From contig CAJNDT010004635.1 in NCBI GenBank assembly GCA_905221615.1, positions 232,321-296,320 on the forward strand: DNA of 64,000 nt, in the 5' to 3' direction. Position numbers and translations under genes: made by a program. Position 1 is the stretch's first letter; every line of letters starts with the position of its first letter. The notes under the pieces are model-generated. The model was given only the letters and a program-made list of their open reading frames with translations. It was not told where the DNA came from and ran no database searches. This DNA comes from Symbiodinium sp. CCMP2592. Lineage: Eukaryota; Sar; Dinophyceae; Suessiales; Symbiodiniaceae. Of this stretch, positions 52,371 through 63,305 are shown in pieces.

Positions 52371-53195
52371 TCACTTGTGCTTGTCATTCCTTTGGCTCTT
52401 CCTCTTTTTGGACTCGTTGTTCTTATGTTTCAGAAGCTGCAACTTGAATTTAGTGTGCACACCATCGCCACTGGCCATTGGCAACTGAGATTCAGACCGG
52501 GTTGGACTCAGAGCCAAATCCCCTGAAGAGCTCGAGGCAGCTGCTGCTGCTGTTGCTGCTGGAAGAACCAAGTCCGGAGCATCAGAAGCGATCACATTCG
52601 GATTCGGCAAGAGCAAAGCTGCATTGGAATCTGAAGGCAATGGAGGCAATGGAATCTCTGAACTCAATTGCATTGACTGCACAGCACCTGCCATTTTTGC
52701 GTCCACTGACTCCTCTCCTTGAAGACTTGTGTAACTGGCACCCTCCGCGTTCAGGTTGGCCTCCGGGTTCGGGTTGACCTCACCCGGGTTGGCCTCTGCC
52801 GTGGAGTCAACCAGCGCAGACGGGTAGGACTCATTCCAATCATGCCAGCCTTTCCACTTCCACCAGGAGTCTTTTGGATTATCCCAGGAGTCTGCCTCCC
52901 AGGAGTCGCAAGGATATGTCATCTTCTGGTGTTTGCTCTTTTGCTGAATCGGACGGTCGTTGTCTTCTTCCATGTCCACTGGAGTGTCCTGACTTGACTG
53001 GATGGCAACTCCTTCTGTTTGATCGTAGTTCTGCCAGCCACGACCTGCCCAATCCGTAGTCTCATGTGGTGTGGGGTCTTCGCTGCTTTGGCTTGGGGCT
53101 TCCCAAGTCCGCTTGTTGCGTGCACCCGACTCAGCCTCATGCCAGACCTGTGCTCCAGGCGGAAGCTTGACCCATCCATTGACATGAACCCACAT
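52371..53195 (-). CDS. Right-arm copy of the Trp/Asn/Pro-rich protein (274 aa)
   Basis: Counterpart of 40605-41432, starting at the equivalent ATG. It differs by Asn to His in WVNVNGW, Arg to Gln, Asn to Asp, and loss of one Gly codon. The frame is otherwise kept to the same basic tail. The Cys/His-rich segment corresponding to 40366 follows upstream at 53190-53434. Confidence 0.6.
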   Translation of the reverse strand: MWVHVNGWVKLPPGAQVWHEAESGARNKRTWEAPSQSSEDPTPHETTDWAGRGWQNYDQTEGVAIQSSQDTPVDMEEDNDRPIQQKSKHQKMTYPCDSWEADSWDNPKDSWWKWKGWHDWNESYPSALVDSTAEANPGEVNPNPEANLNAEGASYTSLQGEESVDAKMAGAVQSMQLSSEIPLPPLPSDSNAALLLPNPNVIASDAPDLVLPAATAAAAASSSSGDLALSPTRSESQLPMASGDGVHTKFKLQLLKHKNNESKKRKSQRNDKHK

Positions 53196-53442
53196 GTTTG
53201 ATGTCCAGGATGGCAAAAGGAAATATGAGCTACACAGCCACCACAATGTTGACCTGGTCTTGTTCGACAATTGAGAACATGAAATGTTAGACAGCCAGCA
53301 CAATGTTCATGCAATTCACAGAGTTGAGCCAAAATGTTCGGGCAATGCAAACAATTGTCCTGCTCACACAACACAGCAACCAATATGGACTTTGTTTGAA
53401 AAAGGGAAATTGCCATTTTCATGACTGTGCCCATGCAAAGAA

Positions 53443-54675
53443 ATTAAGACTCACCCATGCAACCAATGCATTTCAACACAGACATTCTTGCATTGTGGGC
53501 CAATTTGGAGACATTCGAAATGCAAGCTTCCATGCAAAGATTTCGCTCCACCCATGCAAAAACTCTTGTTCCAATGCATTTTCCCACAGACCTTCTTGCA
53601 TTACCGGCGAATTTTGAAACATCCCAAATGGTAGCTTCCATGCAAAGATTTAGTCCCACCCATGCAACCAATGCATTTTAACACAGACATTCTTGCATTG
53701 TGGGCCAATTTGGAGACATTCGAAATGCAAGCTTCCATGCAAAGATTTCGCTCCACCCATGCAAAAACTCTTGTTCCAATGCATTTTCCCACAGACATTC
53801 TTGCATTACAGGCGAATTTTGAAACATCCCAAATGGTAGCTTCCATGCAAAGATTCCGCTCCACCTATGCAAAAACTTTTGTTCCAATGCATTTTCCCAC
53901 AGACATTCTTGCATTACCGGCGAATTTTGAAACATCCCAAATGGCAGCTTCCATGCAAAGATTTAGTCCCACCCATGCAACCAATGCATTTCAACACAGA
54001 CATTCTTGCATTGTGGGCCAATTTGGAGACATTCGAAATGCAAGCTTCCATGCAAAGATTTCGCTCCACCCATGCAAAAACTCTTCTTCCAATGCATTTT
54101 CCCACAGACATTCTTGCATTACCGGCGAATTTTGAAACATCCCAAATGGTAGCTTCCATGCAAAGATTTAGTCCCACCCATGCAACCAATGCATTTTAAC
54201 ACAGACATTCTTGCATTGTGGGCCAATTTGGAGACATTCGAAATGCAAGCTTCCATGCAAAGATTTAGCTCCACCCATGCAAAAACTCTTGTTCCAATGC
54301 ATTTTCCCACAGACATTCTTGCATTACCGGCGAATTTTGAAACATCCCAAATGGTAGCTTCCATGCAAAGATTTAGTCCCACCCATGCAACCAATGCATT
54401 TTAACACAGACATTCTTGCATTGTGGGCCAATTTGGAGACATTCGAAATGCAAGCTTCCATGCAAAGATTTCGCTCCACCCATGCAAAACTCTTGTTCCA
54501 ATGCATTTTCCCACAGACATTCTTGCATTACAGGCGAATTTTGAAACATCCCAAATGGTAGCTTCCATGCAAAGATTCCGCTCCACCCATGCAAAAACTT
54601 TTGTTCCAATGCATTTTCCCACAGACATTCTTGCATTACCGGCGAATTTTGAGACATCCCAAATGCAAGGAATTG
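53443..54675 (-). repeat. Right-arm 205-bp array, one unit shorter
   Basis: Same two-part 205-bp organisation as 38925-40357 in reverse complement. The flanks are collinear (38769 pairs with 54824, 40366 with 53434), so the 207-bp length difference lies entirely within the array. The C-for-T and T-for-C variants are distributed differently between units in the two arms. Confidence 0.9.
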
Positions 54676-55856
54676 TGGATACATTTCAAGCCACCATGCA
54701 TTTGAAACAGTGAACTCTTGTTTCTCTCAATCTTCCACTTGAGAGCAAATGCAAGGCAAATGCAGTTGTCATCAAAGAGAACCTGTGAAAAGCCCCAGCT
54801 CTTCTCTGTCCAGATGCACATCAATGAACGATCTCTTCAGATACTCGCGCGCGAATGCGCGCGGGCGCGCGCGCACATGCGCGCATGAGTAGATTGAAAG
54901 TGCAACAGCAATTGTGTTCCAAATTGACAATTCTCAGCTTGTTCATCAGTGAAATACAGTCTAAAATTGTTCCCTTAACAGGTTTCTATACATTTGTGAT
55001 GAACTTTTGATGAACTTTTGATGAACTTTTGATGAACTTTTGAGAACTTTTGAGAACTTTTGATATTTTCGACGGTTTGATGACATTTTGATGACATTTT
55101 GATGAACTTTTGATGAACTTTTGAGAACTTTTGATGACTTTTTGATATTTTCGAGGTTGACAGAAATGTAGTTTTTGCTATTTTGGAAGGTGACAGAAAT
55201 GTAATTCCAATGCTTGCAGCTTCTGGCTCCGGTTTCCATTGGTAGCTTCGGGTTTGGGGTTTTTCAGAGTTTGCCTGCCTGCCACAGGACGTGCATTGAT
55301 TGTATTGGTGATGGCTATATACAAAGTCGATGCATTCAGGGGTGGCTTGACTCAAATGTTTCTAGGGGTTTGTATTGGTAGCGGAGCTTTGGTCTTTTTT
55401 TCCAGAGGATACCTTCCTCCCTTGCTACACAATTTCGTGTACTTCTGGACCAAACTGTTTGGAGAGAATGATTACGTTTGCATTCAGAAGTGGCTTGACT
55501 CAGGTGTTTCTAGGGGTTTGTGTTGGTAGCGGAGCTTTGGTCTTGCATGCAAATTGGTATCGGAGCCATTGGTAGCTGAGCTTTCATGCAAAGAAGCTGA
55601 CTGCAAAATGCATTGGTTTCAGAATTGAAACCAGAATTGAAGCAGAACACGTGCTTTTAAGAGTGTTTGGCAATCAGCCAGTCCTTCTGGAATGATGCAA
55701 ATGCAGGTCTGCCGACAACGATGTGCACATTTGAGACAGGTTCAGCGAGAATGTAAATGCATTGAACACTTCCTCGAAATGCATTTCTGGCGGGCCGATG
55801 TTGCATTGAAATAAAATTGGTGCACACTTCTTCTGAACTACAAATGTATTGCAAGC

Positions 55857-56625
55857 AAACCGAAATGACAGATGAAATGCATTCTGTTGTGCTGGAACTG
55901 TTGTCAAACTGCACTTCGAGATGCTGTCTGGCACATGTTGAATGCATCCTGCATCTGCATTCTGTGAGCTGGAAATGCATTTGAAATGAAAGTTTGGACG
56001 TCCGTTTTGGATCCGAAATGCATTGCAAGCAAACCCAAATGACAGACGAAATGCATCCAGCTGTGCTGGAACTGTTGTCAAAATGCACTTTGAGATGCTG
56101 TCTGGCACATGTTGAATGCATCCAGCATCTGCATTCTGTGAGCTGGAAATGCATTTGAAATGAAAGTTTGGACGTCCGTTTTGGATCCGAAATGCATTGC
56201 AAGCAAACCGAAATGACAGACGAAATGCATCCAGCTGTGCTGGAACTGTTGTGAAAATGCACTTTGAGATGCTGTCTGGCACATGTTGAATGCATCCAGC
56301 ATCTGCATTCTGTGAGCTGGAAATCCATTTGAAATGAAGGTTTGGACATCCGTTTTGGATCCGAAATGCATTGCAAGCAAACCGAAATGACAGACGAAAT
56401 GCATCCAGCTGTGCTGGAACTGTTGTCAAAATGCACTTTGAGATGCTGTCTGGCACATGTTGAATGCATCCAGCATCTGCATTCTGTGAGCTGGAAATGC
56501 ATTTGAAATGAAAGTTTGGACGTCCGTTTTGGATCCGAAATGCATTGCAAGCAAACCGAAATGACAGACGAAATGCATCCAGTTGTGCTGGAACTGTTGT
56601 CAAAATGCACTTTGACATCCTGTCT
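55857..56625 (-). repeat. Right-arm 174-bp array
   Basis: Reverse-complement counterpart of 36967-37735, with the same unit number and only scattered substitutions (for example ACATCCG for ACGTCCG in one unit). Both frames stay open here too, although one ends slightly earlier because of a change near 55677. Confidence 0.85.
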
Positions 56626-56951
56626 TGCAGGTGTTGAATACATCAAATATTGGTTGGAATTATGACAAATGTATTTGGTCACAGCCGAGACCACCATCAC
56701 AACTCCTTCATCCACTTGTCAGTTGTAATTCAGAACGAGACAAGGATAGGACTGAGACTCTTTCTCCGAACACAGTCATCATGGAACCACATGACTGTGC
56801 AATGCAACACCACGTCTGCTGCTTTCTTCAACTTGTCTGCAAGGTGGAACATGACAGTGAAGCTCACATGCAACTCTCAATGGGCATCTGCACAATTGTT
56901 TTGGTCACGAATCAGGCAGCTGGCTGAATTGATCGAATTACAAATTGAGAA

Positions 56952-57224
56952 TCATTGCTGTGCAAGCATTGCCAATATTGCAGCATGGAGGACAAGCCCC
57001 ATCAGCTGCGAGGCGGAAGGATTGAGTTTCATGAGCGCTTTGAAGTTGTAGACCTTATCCTCCCAGTCTTGTTTTCTTTCTCCAAGCATTGGGCGTGGAA
57101 CCAGGCAGCTCATCAAGTCAAAACCGACACAGCCATAAAGTGGAGCCGAGTCATCGATCAATCGCTTGTTCATCCGCCAAAGTTTGGCCAGTCGGCGTTC
57201 CTGGGCAGCTGCCTCATCGCCCAT
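56952..57224 (-). CDS. Right-arm copy of the 90-aa hypothetical protein
   Basis: Counterpart of 36368-36640, with Glu to Asp in the KQEWED stretch as the only protein change. Start, stop and hydrophobic tail are kept. Confidence 0.45.
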   Translation of the reverse strand: MGDEAAAQERRLAKLWRMNKRLIDDSAPLYGCVGFDLMSCLVPRPMLGERKQDWEDKVYNFKALMKLNPSASQLMGLVLHAAILAMLAQQ

Positions 57225-57671
57225 GTTGCAGCTCGACTTGCTACAAAGAGTGCTCCTCCTCTTGAACCAAAACACTGCAGGAACATTGTGATATTGCGAG
57301 TGATGACATTGACATGAAGCACACCGATGACAAAAACATCAAACAGAACAAGCCAGCATCCACTGAAAATCATGTTTGGAATTGTCACAACATGCTGTAC
57401 ATTCAATCTGTTTTGCTGGGGGCCGGCCCACTGACGATTTGCATCATCTCCTTAGTACAAGTGCGGGCGCATTTAGGAAAAGAACACACACACACACACA
57501 CCCAGCTCCACAATGCAAATCTGTGTGCAGGGCTTGTCTGTCTATCACACAAAGCTCTGGATAACAGGGATTTACAAATCACAAGCACTGGCAAAGATGT
57601 GAAGCCTTGCAACACAAAGAGATGTTTTGCCAGCAATGCCACAAGATGCCAGCAGAATCAGTGAAACGGAA

Positions 57672-57947
57672 TCAATCCTCATCACCTTCTCCATTTAATT
57701 CACCACGTTGTTGGGAATCAGCTGTGGACCTCCGTCTGACGTCGTCAAGGGTGGTACGCCTTATATCCGTCTCGTTGTACCAATCCACTATGCACAGTGT
57801 GCAATAATGGACTTGGTGTCCCCATTTTGTTCTCATGCAAGGTTGATCGTGCATCTCACAATTGAACAAACAGCTTCCTCCACAATCGCGATGACCACCG
57901 GGAGACAAAGAAGCTCCTGCTCGGTGTGGACAAAATCGGTTCCCCAT
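57672..57947 (-). CDS. Right-arm copy of the 91-aa Cys/His-rich protein
   Basis: Identical in protein sequence to 35643-35918. All Cys and His residues are retained. Confidence 0.6.
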   Translation of the reverse strand: MGNRFCPHRAGASLSPGGHRDCGGSCLFNCEMHDQPCMRTKWGHQVHYCTLCIVDWYNETDIRRTTLDDVRRRSTADSQQRGELNGEGDED

Positions 57948-58259
57948 TGCAATGGGCGAACCAGCAGCAGCAAGTAGCCCTATTGCAAAGAAGCTTCACT
58001 GACTCACTTGACAAATAGTAATGCTGCGAATCAGCACAGACCGACAGGTGACAGTGTCCTATTTAACATTCTGAGAGCACTCAACTGGTCTCCGATCAAG
58101 CATGGCACATCTTCCTGAAGAATTGTACACATCACAGACTTTTTGACAAACACGCACACACTCTCTCTGGAACTGTTCTCCTGGTCTGGTCCACACTGCG
58201 AAAGCAAGTGACTGAAAAGAAACATTGAAGTGTTTTGGAAACCTCTGCAAGGTCCAAGT

Positions 58260-58571
58260 TCATTCACTCAGATGAACATCAGATTGAACTTCATCTCGTT
58301 GAGATGCTGTGTCACAGCTGACAATTGCTTCCAATTGTGTGACACGATTCCGTAAGGAAATAATGGCTTCATCAGTGCTTGTGATGAACTCACTCAGCAA
58401 TCGCCAAAATTGTGGGTTGTTGCCAAATTCAACAAAGCCCGGGCTATTCGATGACACAGCTGATGACTCAGACGCAGGAGATTCTGTCGCCACCTCCGCC
58501 AAGACCCGCAGAAGAGCGTCGGCACGCTCTGCTCTCCTCTCCAGAACCCTCTCCACTGAATGTTGCGACAT
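58260..58571 (-). CDS. Right-arm copy of the coiled-coil-like protein
   Basis: Counterpart of 35019-35330; identical from the chosen ATG onward. A Leu-to-Phe change lies just upstream in the same open frame. Confidence 0.45.
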   Translation of the reverse strand: MSQHSVERVLERRAERADALLRVLAEVATESPASESSAVSSNSPGFVEFGNNPQFWRLLSEFITSTDEAIISLRNRVTQLEAIVSCDTASQRDEVQSDVHLSE

Positions 58572-58785
58572 GCTGTGCTCACTAAATAGGACTGGCAATA
58601 CGCTTGAAGCCACAAACCTGCAGAATGGTTCAATTCCACTCACATACCAAAGCATTACCGGCAGGTCAAGAAATTTGAACAGGAGACTATACACTGCATT
58701 ATTTATTGGGACACAATGAATACCAATAAGCCAGACTTAATAATCATGCAGAACGGCCTCCCAAACTAACCCAAGGGCCGCCACG

Positions 58786-58962
58786 GTGTGGGTTCCCACA
58801 CTCATTGTGGAAGCACTGCCAGCAAGCACATTAGCTCATTGTCCTGCTCAGGTTGCACCCCCAACCTGTTGGCCACAGCAGTGCTGTGCTTATTAGCACA
58901 GGCCCTGGGTGCCCCACACCCGGCCAGCGGTGTGAAAGGGTGACTGGAGCGGGTGGTCACCC
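58786..58962 (-). ncRNA. Right-arm copy of the five-hairpin cluster
   Basis: Counterpart of 34628-34804. All five stem pairs are present without a visible change (GTGTGGG/CCCACAC, CAGGTTG/CAACCTG, CTGTGCT/AGCACAG, GGGTG/CACCC, GGGTGAC/GTCACCC). Confidence 0.5.
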
Positions 58963-59112
58963 CTCTTGGTAGGGCCAGACTTCTGCTGCCGAGCTGCACG
59001 ACTATTAACTCGAACACATCTGCAGACATGCACAATTTGCCGAACTACACTGTTCTGCCAATTCTGTTTTGCACACACAGACATTCATCAGTGGCAGTGA
59101 AACCTTGTCAAT

Positions 59113-59520
59113 CTAAGGATTACTACGAACAATTCTCACAACATGACCTGTGGCATAGCTTGTCACCGGAAAGTAGTATGGCAGATGAATCTCACATTGT
59201 ACAAGATGGAATGTGTCCGGCTTCAGCCACCTGTGGTGAATAGTCCAGAGCTCTGTTGCAATCTTGTACTTGACTCGGTCGATCAAGTCAGTACTCGAAA
59301 CCACCAAGTGACTCGAATATCCTTGGAAATTGTTCACCCAATCAGGATCCATAACAATATCCACCCGAAAGTTTTGTGCGGCAAAGGTCAGACCCGCTTC
59401 TGCAGCCTTTCGCTTTCGCTGTTTCAACATGGCTTCAGTCATGTCATGTGATACTTCGAAAACTATTGTGAAACTGCATTCTGAGCCTGACAGCTCCCAA
59501 GACAATTTGCCAACATGCAT
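59113..59520 (-). CDS. Right-arm copy of the 135-aa hypothetical protein
   Basis: Identical in protein to 34070-34477, with the same start and stop. Confidence 0.55.
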   Translation of the reverse strand: MHVGKLSWELSGSECSFTIVFEVSHDMTEAMLKQRKRKAAEAGLTFAAQNFRVDIVMDPDWVNNFQGYSSHLVVSSTDLIDRVKYKIATELWTIHHRWLKPDTFHLVQCEIHLPYYFPVTSYATGHVVRIVRSNP

Positions 59521-59638
59521 CCGGGTTTGACAGTCTGAACTAGGCTTGGCTGCTTAGGACACGGCGAAGAAGAGCTTCTGGGTGTCCAGGTCGGAAGAAG
59601 CCTGCAGGACAATTGCACTCATTACCTTGAAGGAGAGC

Positions 59639-59783
59639 TGTGCCATTCCAGATGATGCTCTTTGCACTGACACTGTTTAGTCAGGCAAAGTCCCACTGGA
59701 TGACTGCCCATACTGTTTCCTCTTGTGATGCTCTGATGGTTTTTGGAGCAATCTCAACAGCACCATCAGATTCTCTAGAGGAA
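59639..59783 (-). ncRNA. Right-arm copy of two-stem element B
   Basis: Counterpart of 33807-33951, with both stems intact. A T/C difference lies nearby at about 59823. Confidence 0.45.
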
Positions 59784-60094
59784 CTGACAACATGTGAAAC
59801 AAACCCAGACAGAGGTCCACACCGCCAATCTTGCAGGACTTGAATAGACTTAGACAGCAGATCAAATGCAATATATGAATCAAACACAACAGTTGTGAGT
59901 TCTGGGCCCCGGCCAAGTGCTCTTCTCAAGCTGGTTCGCCTCAGACCACAGCAGGAGCTAAATGTTGCTGAAGTGTTTCCACAATTGGGGAGTGTAACAC
60001 AATTGAGTCAAGTCTTCTCAGCCAAGGCCAAGCAAAAACTGGGGGACTTCATTTCCAGACTTGTCAGTCCCAGTCAGTGAAACTCAATTGTCGT

Positions 60095-61129
60095 TCAATT
60101 GTCATTGTTCACTTGCAGTCGTCTGGCTTCTTCCCGCCAGAGCCGCCATCCATCATCTAAATCTGTCTCATCCACACTGTCACGATCTGTGTCAGGCTCT
60201 TCCTCCGGACGATGTGCACGTAGCTCTCTCTCAGCCGCACTGTCAGGATCTGATGCAGGCTCTTCCTGCGGTTCATCTGGAGGAAAAACACGCCGACCGC
60301 GCGTGCCAGGAATGTGCAGAATCTGATGGGTCGGGCGGGTCAGGGAAAAGTGCTCGTTCCGATGGAAATAGCTGCGACGACTTGCGTGGATGATATATGA
60401 AGCAAACTCTACCCCGTACTCTTGTGCTTCGTCCCACATGTTGCTCTGGAGCACAACCCAGCTGTCGGCTCTTTCCAGCCTTCGAACATAATCGATATTC
60501 CTCTGAGAGTGAACGAGTGTCCTGAGGCAGTGCCGCATCCACCTCCTGACCAGCTCCGGTTGATTCATGACCCAGCATCTGCGAGCACGACGGCAAGTTG
60601 TCCGAAAATTGCAAAGGCAGTCCACAGTGAGCAACTCGTGAGTCACATGAAGCCAATAGTAACCATCTTGCAAATTCACTAGATGGTGTACCGACATTGC
60701 ACCCTCTTGTTTGTTCATATCGTCATGGCGGTCAAGGCGGTTGATTCGCCATCGCACTGGTTGCCACGGATACTCGTGCCTCCAAAGAGGACGATTGACA
60801 TCATAATGCAAAACATGATCGATCAATATGGGGCGTTCCTGTGGCAAAATTGGCGGATTGTTTGCCCTGAGTCGTCTCATGCGCTCCTCCTCCCAGCCGG
60901 ACAAAACGTAACCATTGAGATTCGTCCTGTAAAAATGCCTGTTTCTTCTGTTCACTTGCAGTCTCTCCGGCGTGTCGGATCGGTTGGACTCGGACCACGG
61001 GGGGAGTGGGCTTCGAGGGCTGCTGGATCTGCTCCTGGAAAAGCGACGCCAATTGAAATTATCATAATTAAACGGCGGCGGCAACGGCGGCTGCAAGGGC
61101 GAATTGCTCCGGCTACGGCCCCTTTGCAT
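60095..61129 (-). CDS. Right-arm copy of the Arg/Trp-rich protein (344 aa)
   Basis: Counterpart of 32461-33495. Two nucleotide changes give NQ instead of SE in the VMSEPELV stretch; otherwise the protein is the same. Confidence 0.7.
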   Translation of the reverse strand: MQRGRSRSNSPLQPPLPPPFNYDNFNWRRFSRSRSSSPRSPLPPWSESNRSDTPERLQVNRRNRHFYRTNLNGYVLSGWEEERMRRLRANNPPILPQERPILIDHVLHYDVNRPLWRHEYPWQPVRWRINRLDRHDDMNKQEGAMSVHHLVNLQDGYYWLHVTHELLTVDCLCNFRTTCRRARRCWVMNQPELVRRWMRHCLRTLVHSQRNIDYVRRLERADSWVVLQSNMWDEAQEYGVEFASYIIHASRRSYFHRNEHFSLTRPTHQILHIPGTRGRRVFPPDEPQEEPASDPDSAAERELRAHRPEEEPDTDRDSVDETDLDDGWRLWREEARRLQVNNDN

Positions 61130-61496
61130 GATTCTGCTGTTTCCTTGAAACTGTCCAGCCCATTGTCACTGGAGCTATCCGCTGACTCAATCAACGATTG
61201 AGTTGCTACTGTTCAAGATCCTTCCTTGCTCCAGATGTAGAACCGTCCAGTTCTCAGCGCTTCACAATTGATCTGAGACACGACAATTGTGACACAATTC
61301 ATGGACATGCAATTCATTTCCACAAGCATCACTGGACAAAGGACAATTTCGGCAATAGCTCAGGTTTCCCACAGCTTTTTCCCCCAATCGAAACTTGCTG
61401 GAATCTTCTGGAACCTGCAATTGCAGCTAGTGATCTGCAAATGGCAGAATAATTACTAATTCAAATTTGTCCTGTGCGAATCACATCGGTGAAACA

Positions 61497-61733
61497 TCAG
61501 TGCTTGACCGGCAACTGGCTTTTGCAGGTTGCAGATTCCTCTGACACACTGCCTTTGGACTCCGCCAAAACCACATCATCACATTTGCAGTCGTGCGAGA
61601 TCATCTCCAAGCGCTTGTAGTCCCATGCCGGCAGGTAGCTTTCAAAGTGGAACAGCATGCAGCTGAGGCACCTTTTTTCGTCCACATAGCACTGAAGGGA
61701 TTCCACATAGCCCTCCTTCTTGGGATTCGACAT
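61497..61733 (-). CDS. Right-arm copy of the 78-aa Cys-rich protein
   Basis: Identical in protein to 31857-32093. Confidence 0.5.
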   Translation of the reverse strand: MSNPKKEGYVESLQCYVDEKRCLSCMLFHFESYLPAWDYKRLEMISHDCKCDDVVLAESKGSVSEESATCKSQLPVKH

Positions 61734-61950
61734 GATCGTCAATCAAAATTTCAAACCAAATTGATCTTGGGGGACAATGGCTGCAGCTGAAGCAAGACAA
61801 TTCTAACAGCAGGCAAACCATTCCAAGACTGGATGTAAGAGGCTTTCACTGAAGACTGAGGCGGCTGCATGGTGATGGTTCTCTTTGTCGCAAACAACCT
61901 GACAGAATTGAAGAATTGTTCATTTCTTGGCTTGGCTTTCAACCGCAACA

Positions 61951-62099
61951 TGTGCCATGCCAGTTGCCCACTCATGCACTGACACAGATTTGTCAGGCAA
62001 AGTTTCACTGGATGACTTTGCTGTGCCCATGACACTGTTTCCTTTTGCACTCTGATGGTTCATAGAGTTGTACAGCACCATCAGGTTTTTATAAGGAAT
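61951..62099 (-). ncRNA. Right-arm copy of two-stem element A
   Basis: Counterpart of 31491-31639, with no visible change in the paired segments. Confidence 0.45.
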
Positions 62100-62279
62100 C
62101 TGCAAGTCAAGCAAACTCTCAATTAATTGTGTACAACACTGTCACTTCATTGTGCACGAAACTGTCATCACAATAAATCAATTGTGTGTTTTGAGTCACA
62201 GAGGCAGAGGTAGGCGCATTGTCAGTGTCAGTGACCTAATTGGCAAAAGGACTCGACACCGATTCGAGGAGTCAGAGTT

Positions 62280-63305
62280 TCAGGCCGGATCGTGCTCGTC
62301 CTCGGATTCAGAGGACTGTTCCAACAGCATGTGTAAGTATTCGTTCTCTGAGTCTGATGTTTCGTCACACACTTCATGTCTGTACATTGGCTCATCATCA
62401 CTCATTGCATGGGCTTCGTCTTCGTCCTCATCCTCTATATCCTCATTTTCGGGAACTTTGTCTTCCTCTGGGTCTTCATCCTCTAGATCCTCATCTGCTT
62501 TACAATGATAAGGGTCCAGTGACTCCTCAGACTCTGACGACTGCATCAGAACCTCGTCCAACTTCAGAGCCATTGCTTCCAATTCTGCCCGCATTTTTTT
62601 GTTTGGGCAAGAGTTCTCAGGGGTCCAATCCCGAAAAGTAAGGAGCTCCTCCACGTTTGAGAACGGTTGTGTGTAGCCAGTGGCTCTCGAAAGCATGAAA
62701 ACAGAGGAAAACCACCCATGCAAGAATCCGATCATCGTCAAATCTTGTGAAACTGGTGGCTCGGCACATTGTAGAAGCCACTGGATCTTCCTGTAATGCT
62801 TCCTGCAGATCTGATCCGCCTCCTTCTGCAACTTCTTCGAGGCTATAAATTCCGGAGACCATACCCAAAGAAGCCCCTCAACCAGGTCTCCAAGTTTCTC
62901 TTCGCCCCAAGGATAGGCTCTGCGAAATCCAGGCAGAAGCAACTCCAACGCCATTGTGTATAACGCATTCCCAGGATCATGCGGTTGCCCATTGTAGTAC
63001 AGGCAGCCTCCGTGAGATATGTGTTTTCGAAATTGTGATGGGTAGTCAGCCAAGCCCTGGAACACACTCCGAAACCTGCGCTGAAGTTGGCCTGAATCTG
63101 CTCTCAAAAGATCAATCATCTGGGCCACAAATATTGTTGCCGACCGCACTTCACGTGGATCCACATACAGGTTCTCCAGGACATTGCTACAGTCACGGCA
63201 ACAATTGAAGTAGTGCCGAATTGGCGTTTCAGCTGATTTCTGGTACCACTGGGATTTCCTCCAGTATGAATGAGGCAGGCAACGCTTGCAAAAAGGACAC
63301 TCCAT
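62280..63305 (-). CDS. Right-arm copy of the Cys-rich/acidic-tail protein (341 aa)
   Basis: Counterpart of 30285-31310. One residue differs (Gln for Leu before SSESEES). The Cys cluster and the acidic tail are unchanged. Beyond it, 63306-64000 is the reverse complement of 29590-30284 and holds no further supported gene. Confidence 0.7.
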   Translation of the reverse strand: MECPFCKRCLPHSYWRKSQWYQKSAETPIRHYFNCCRDCSNVLENLYVDPREVRSATIFVAQMIDLLRADSGQLQRRFRSVFQGLADYPSQFRKHISHGGCLYYNGQPHDPGNALYTMALELLLPGFRRAYPWGEEKLGDLVEGLLWVWSPEFIASKKLQKEADQICRKHYRKIQWLLQCAEPPVSQDLTMIGFLHGWFSSVFMLSRATGYTQPFSNVEELLTFRDWTPENSCPNKKMRAELEAMALKLDEVLMQSSESEESLDPYHCKADEDLEDEDPEEDKVPENEDIEDEDEDEAHAMSDDEPMYRHEVCDETSDSENEYLHMLLEQSSESEDEHDPA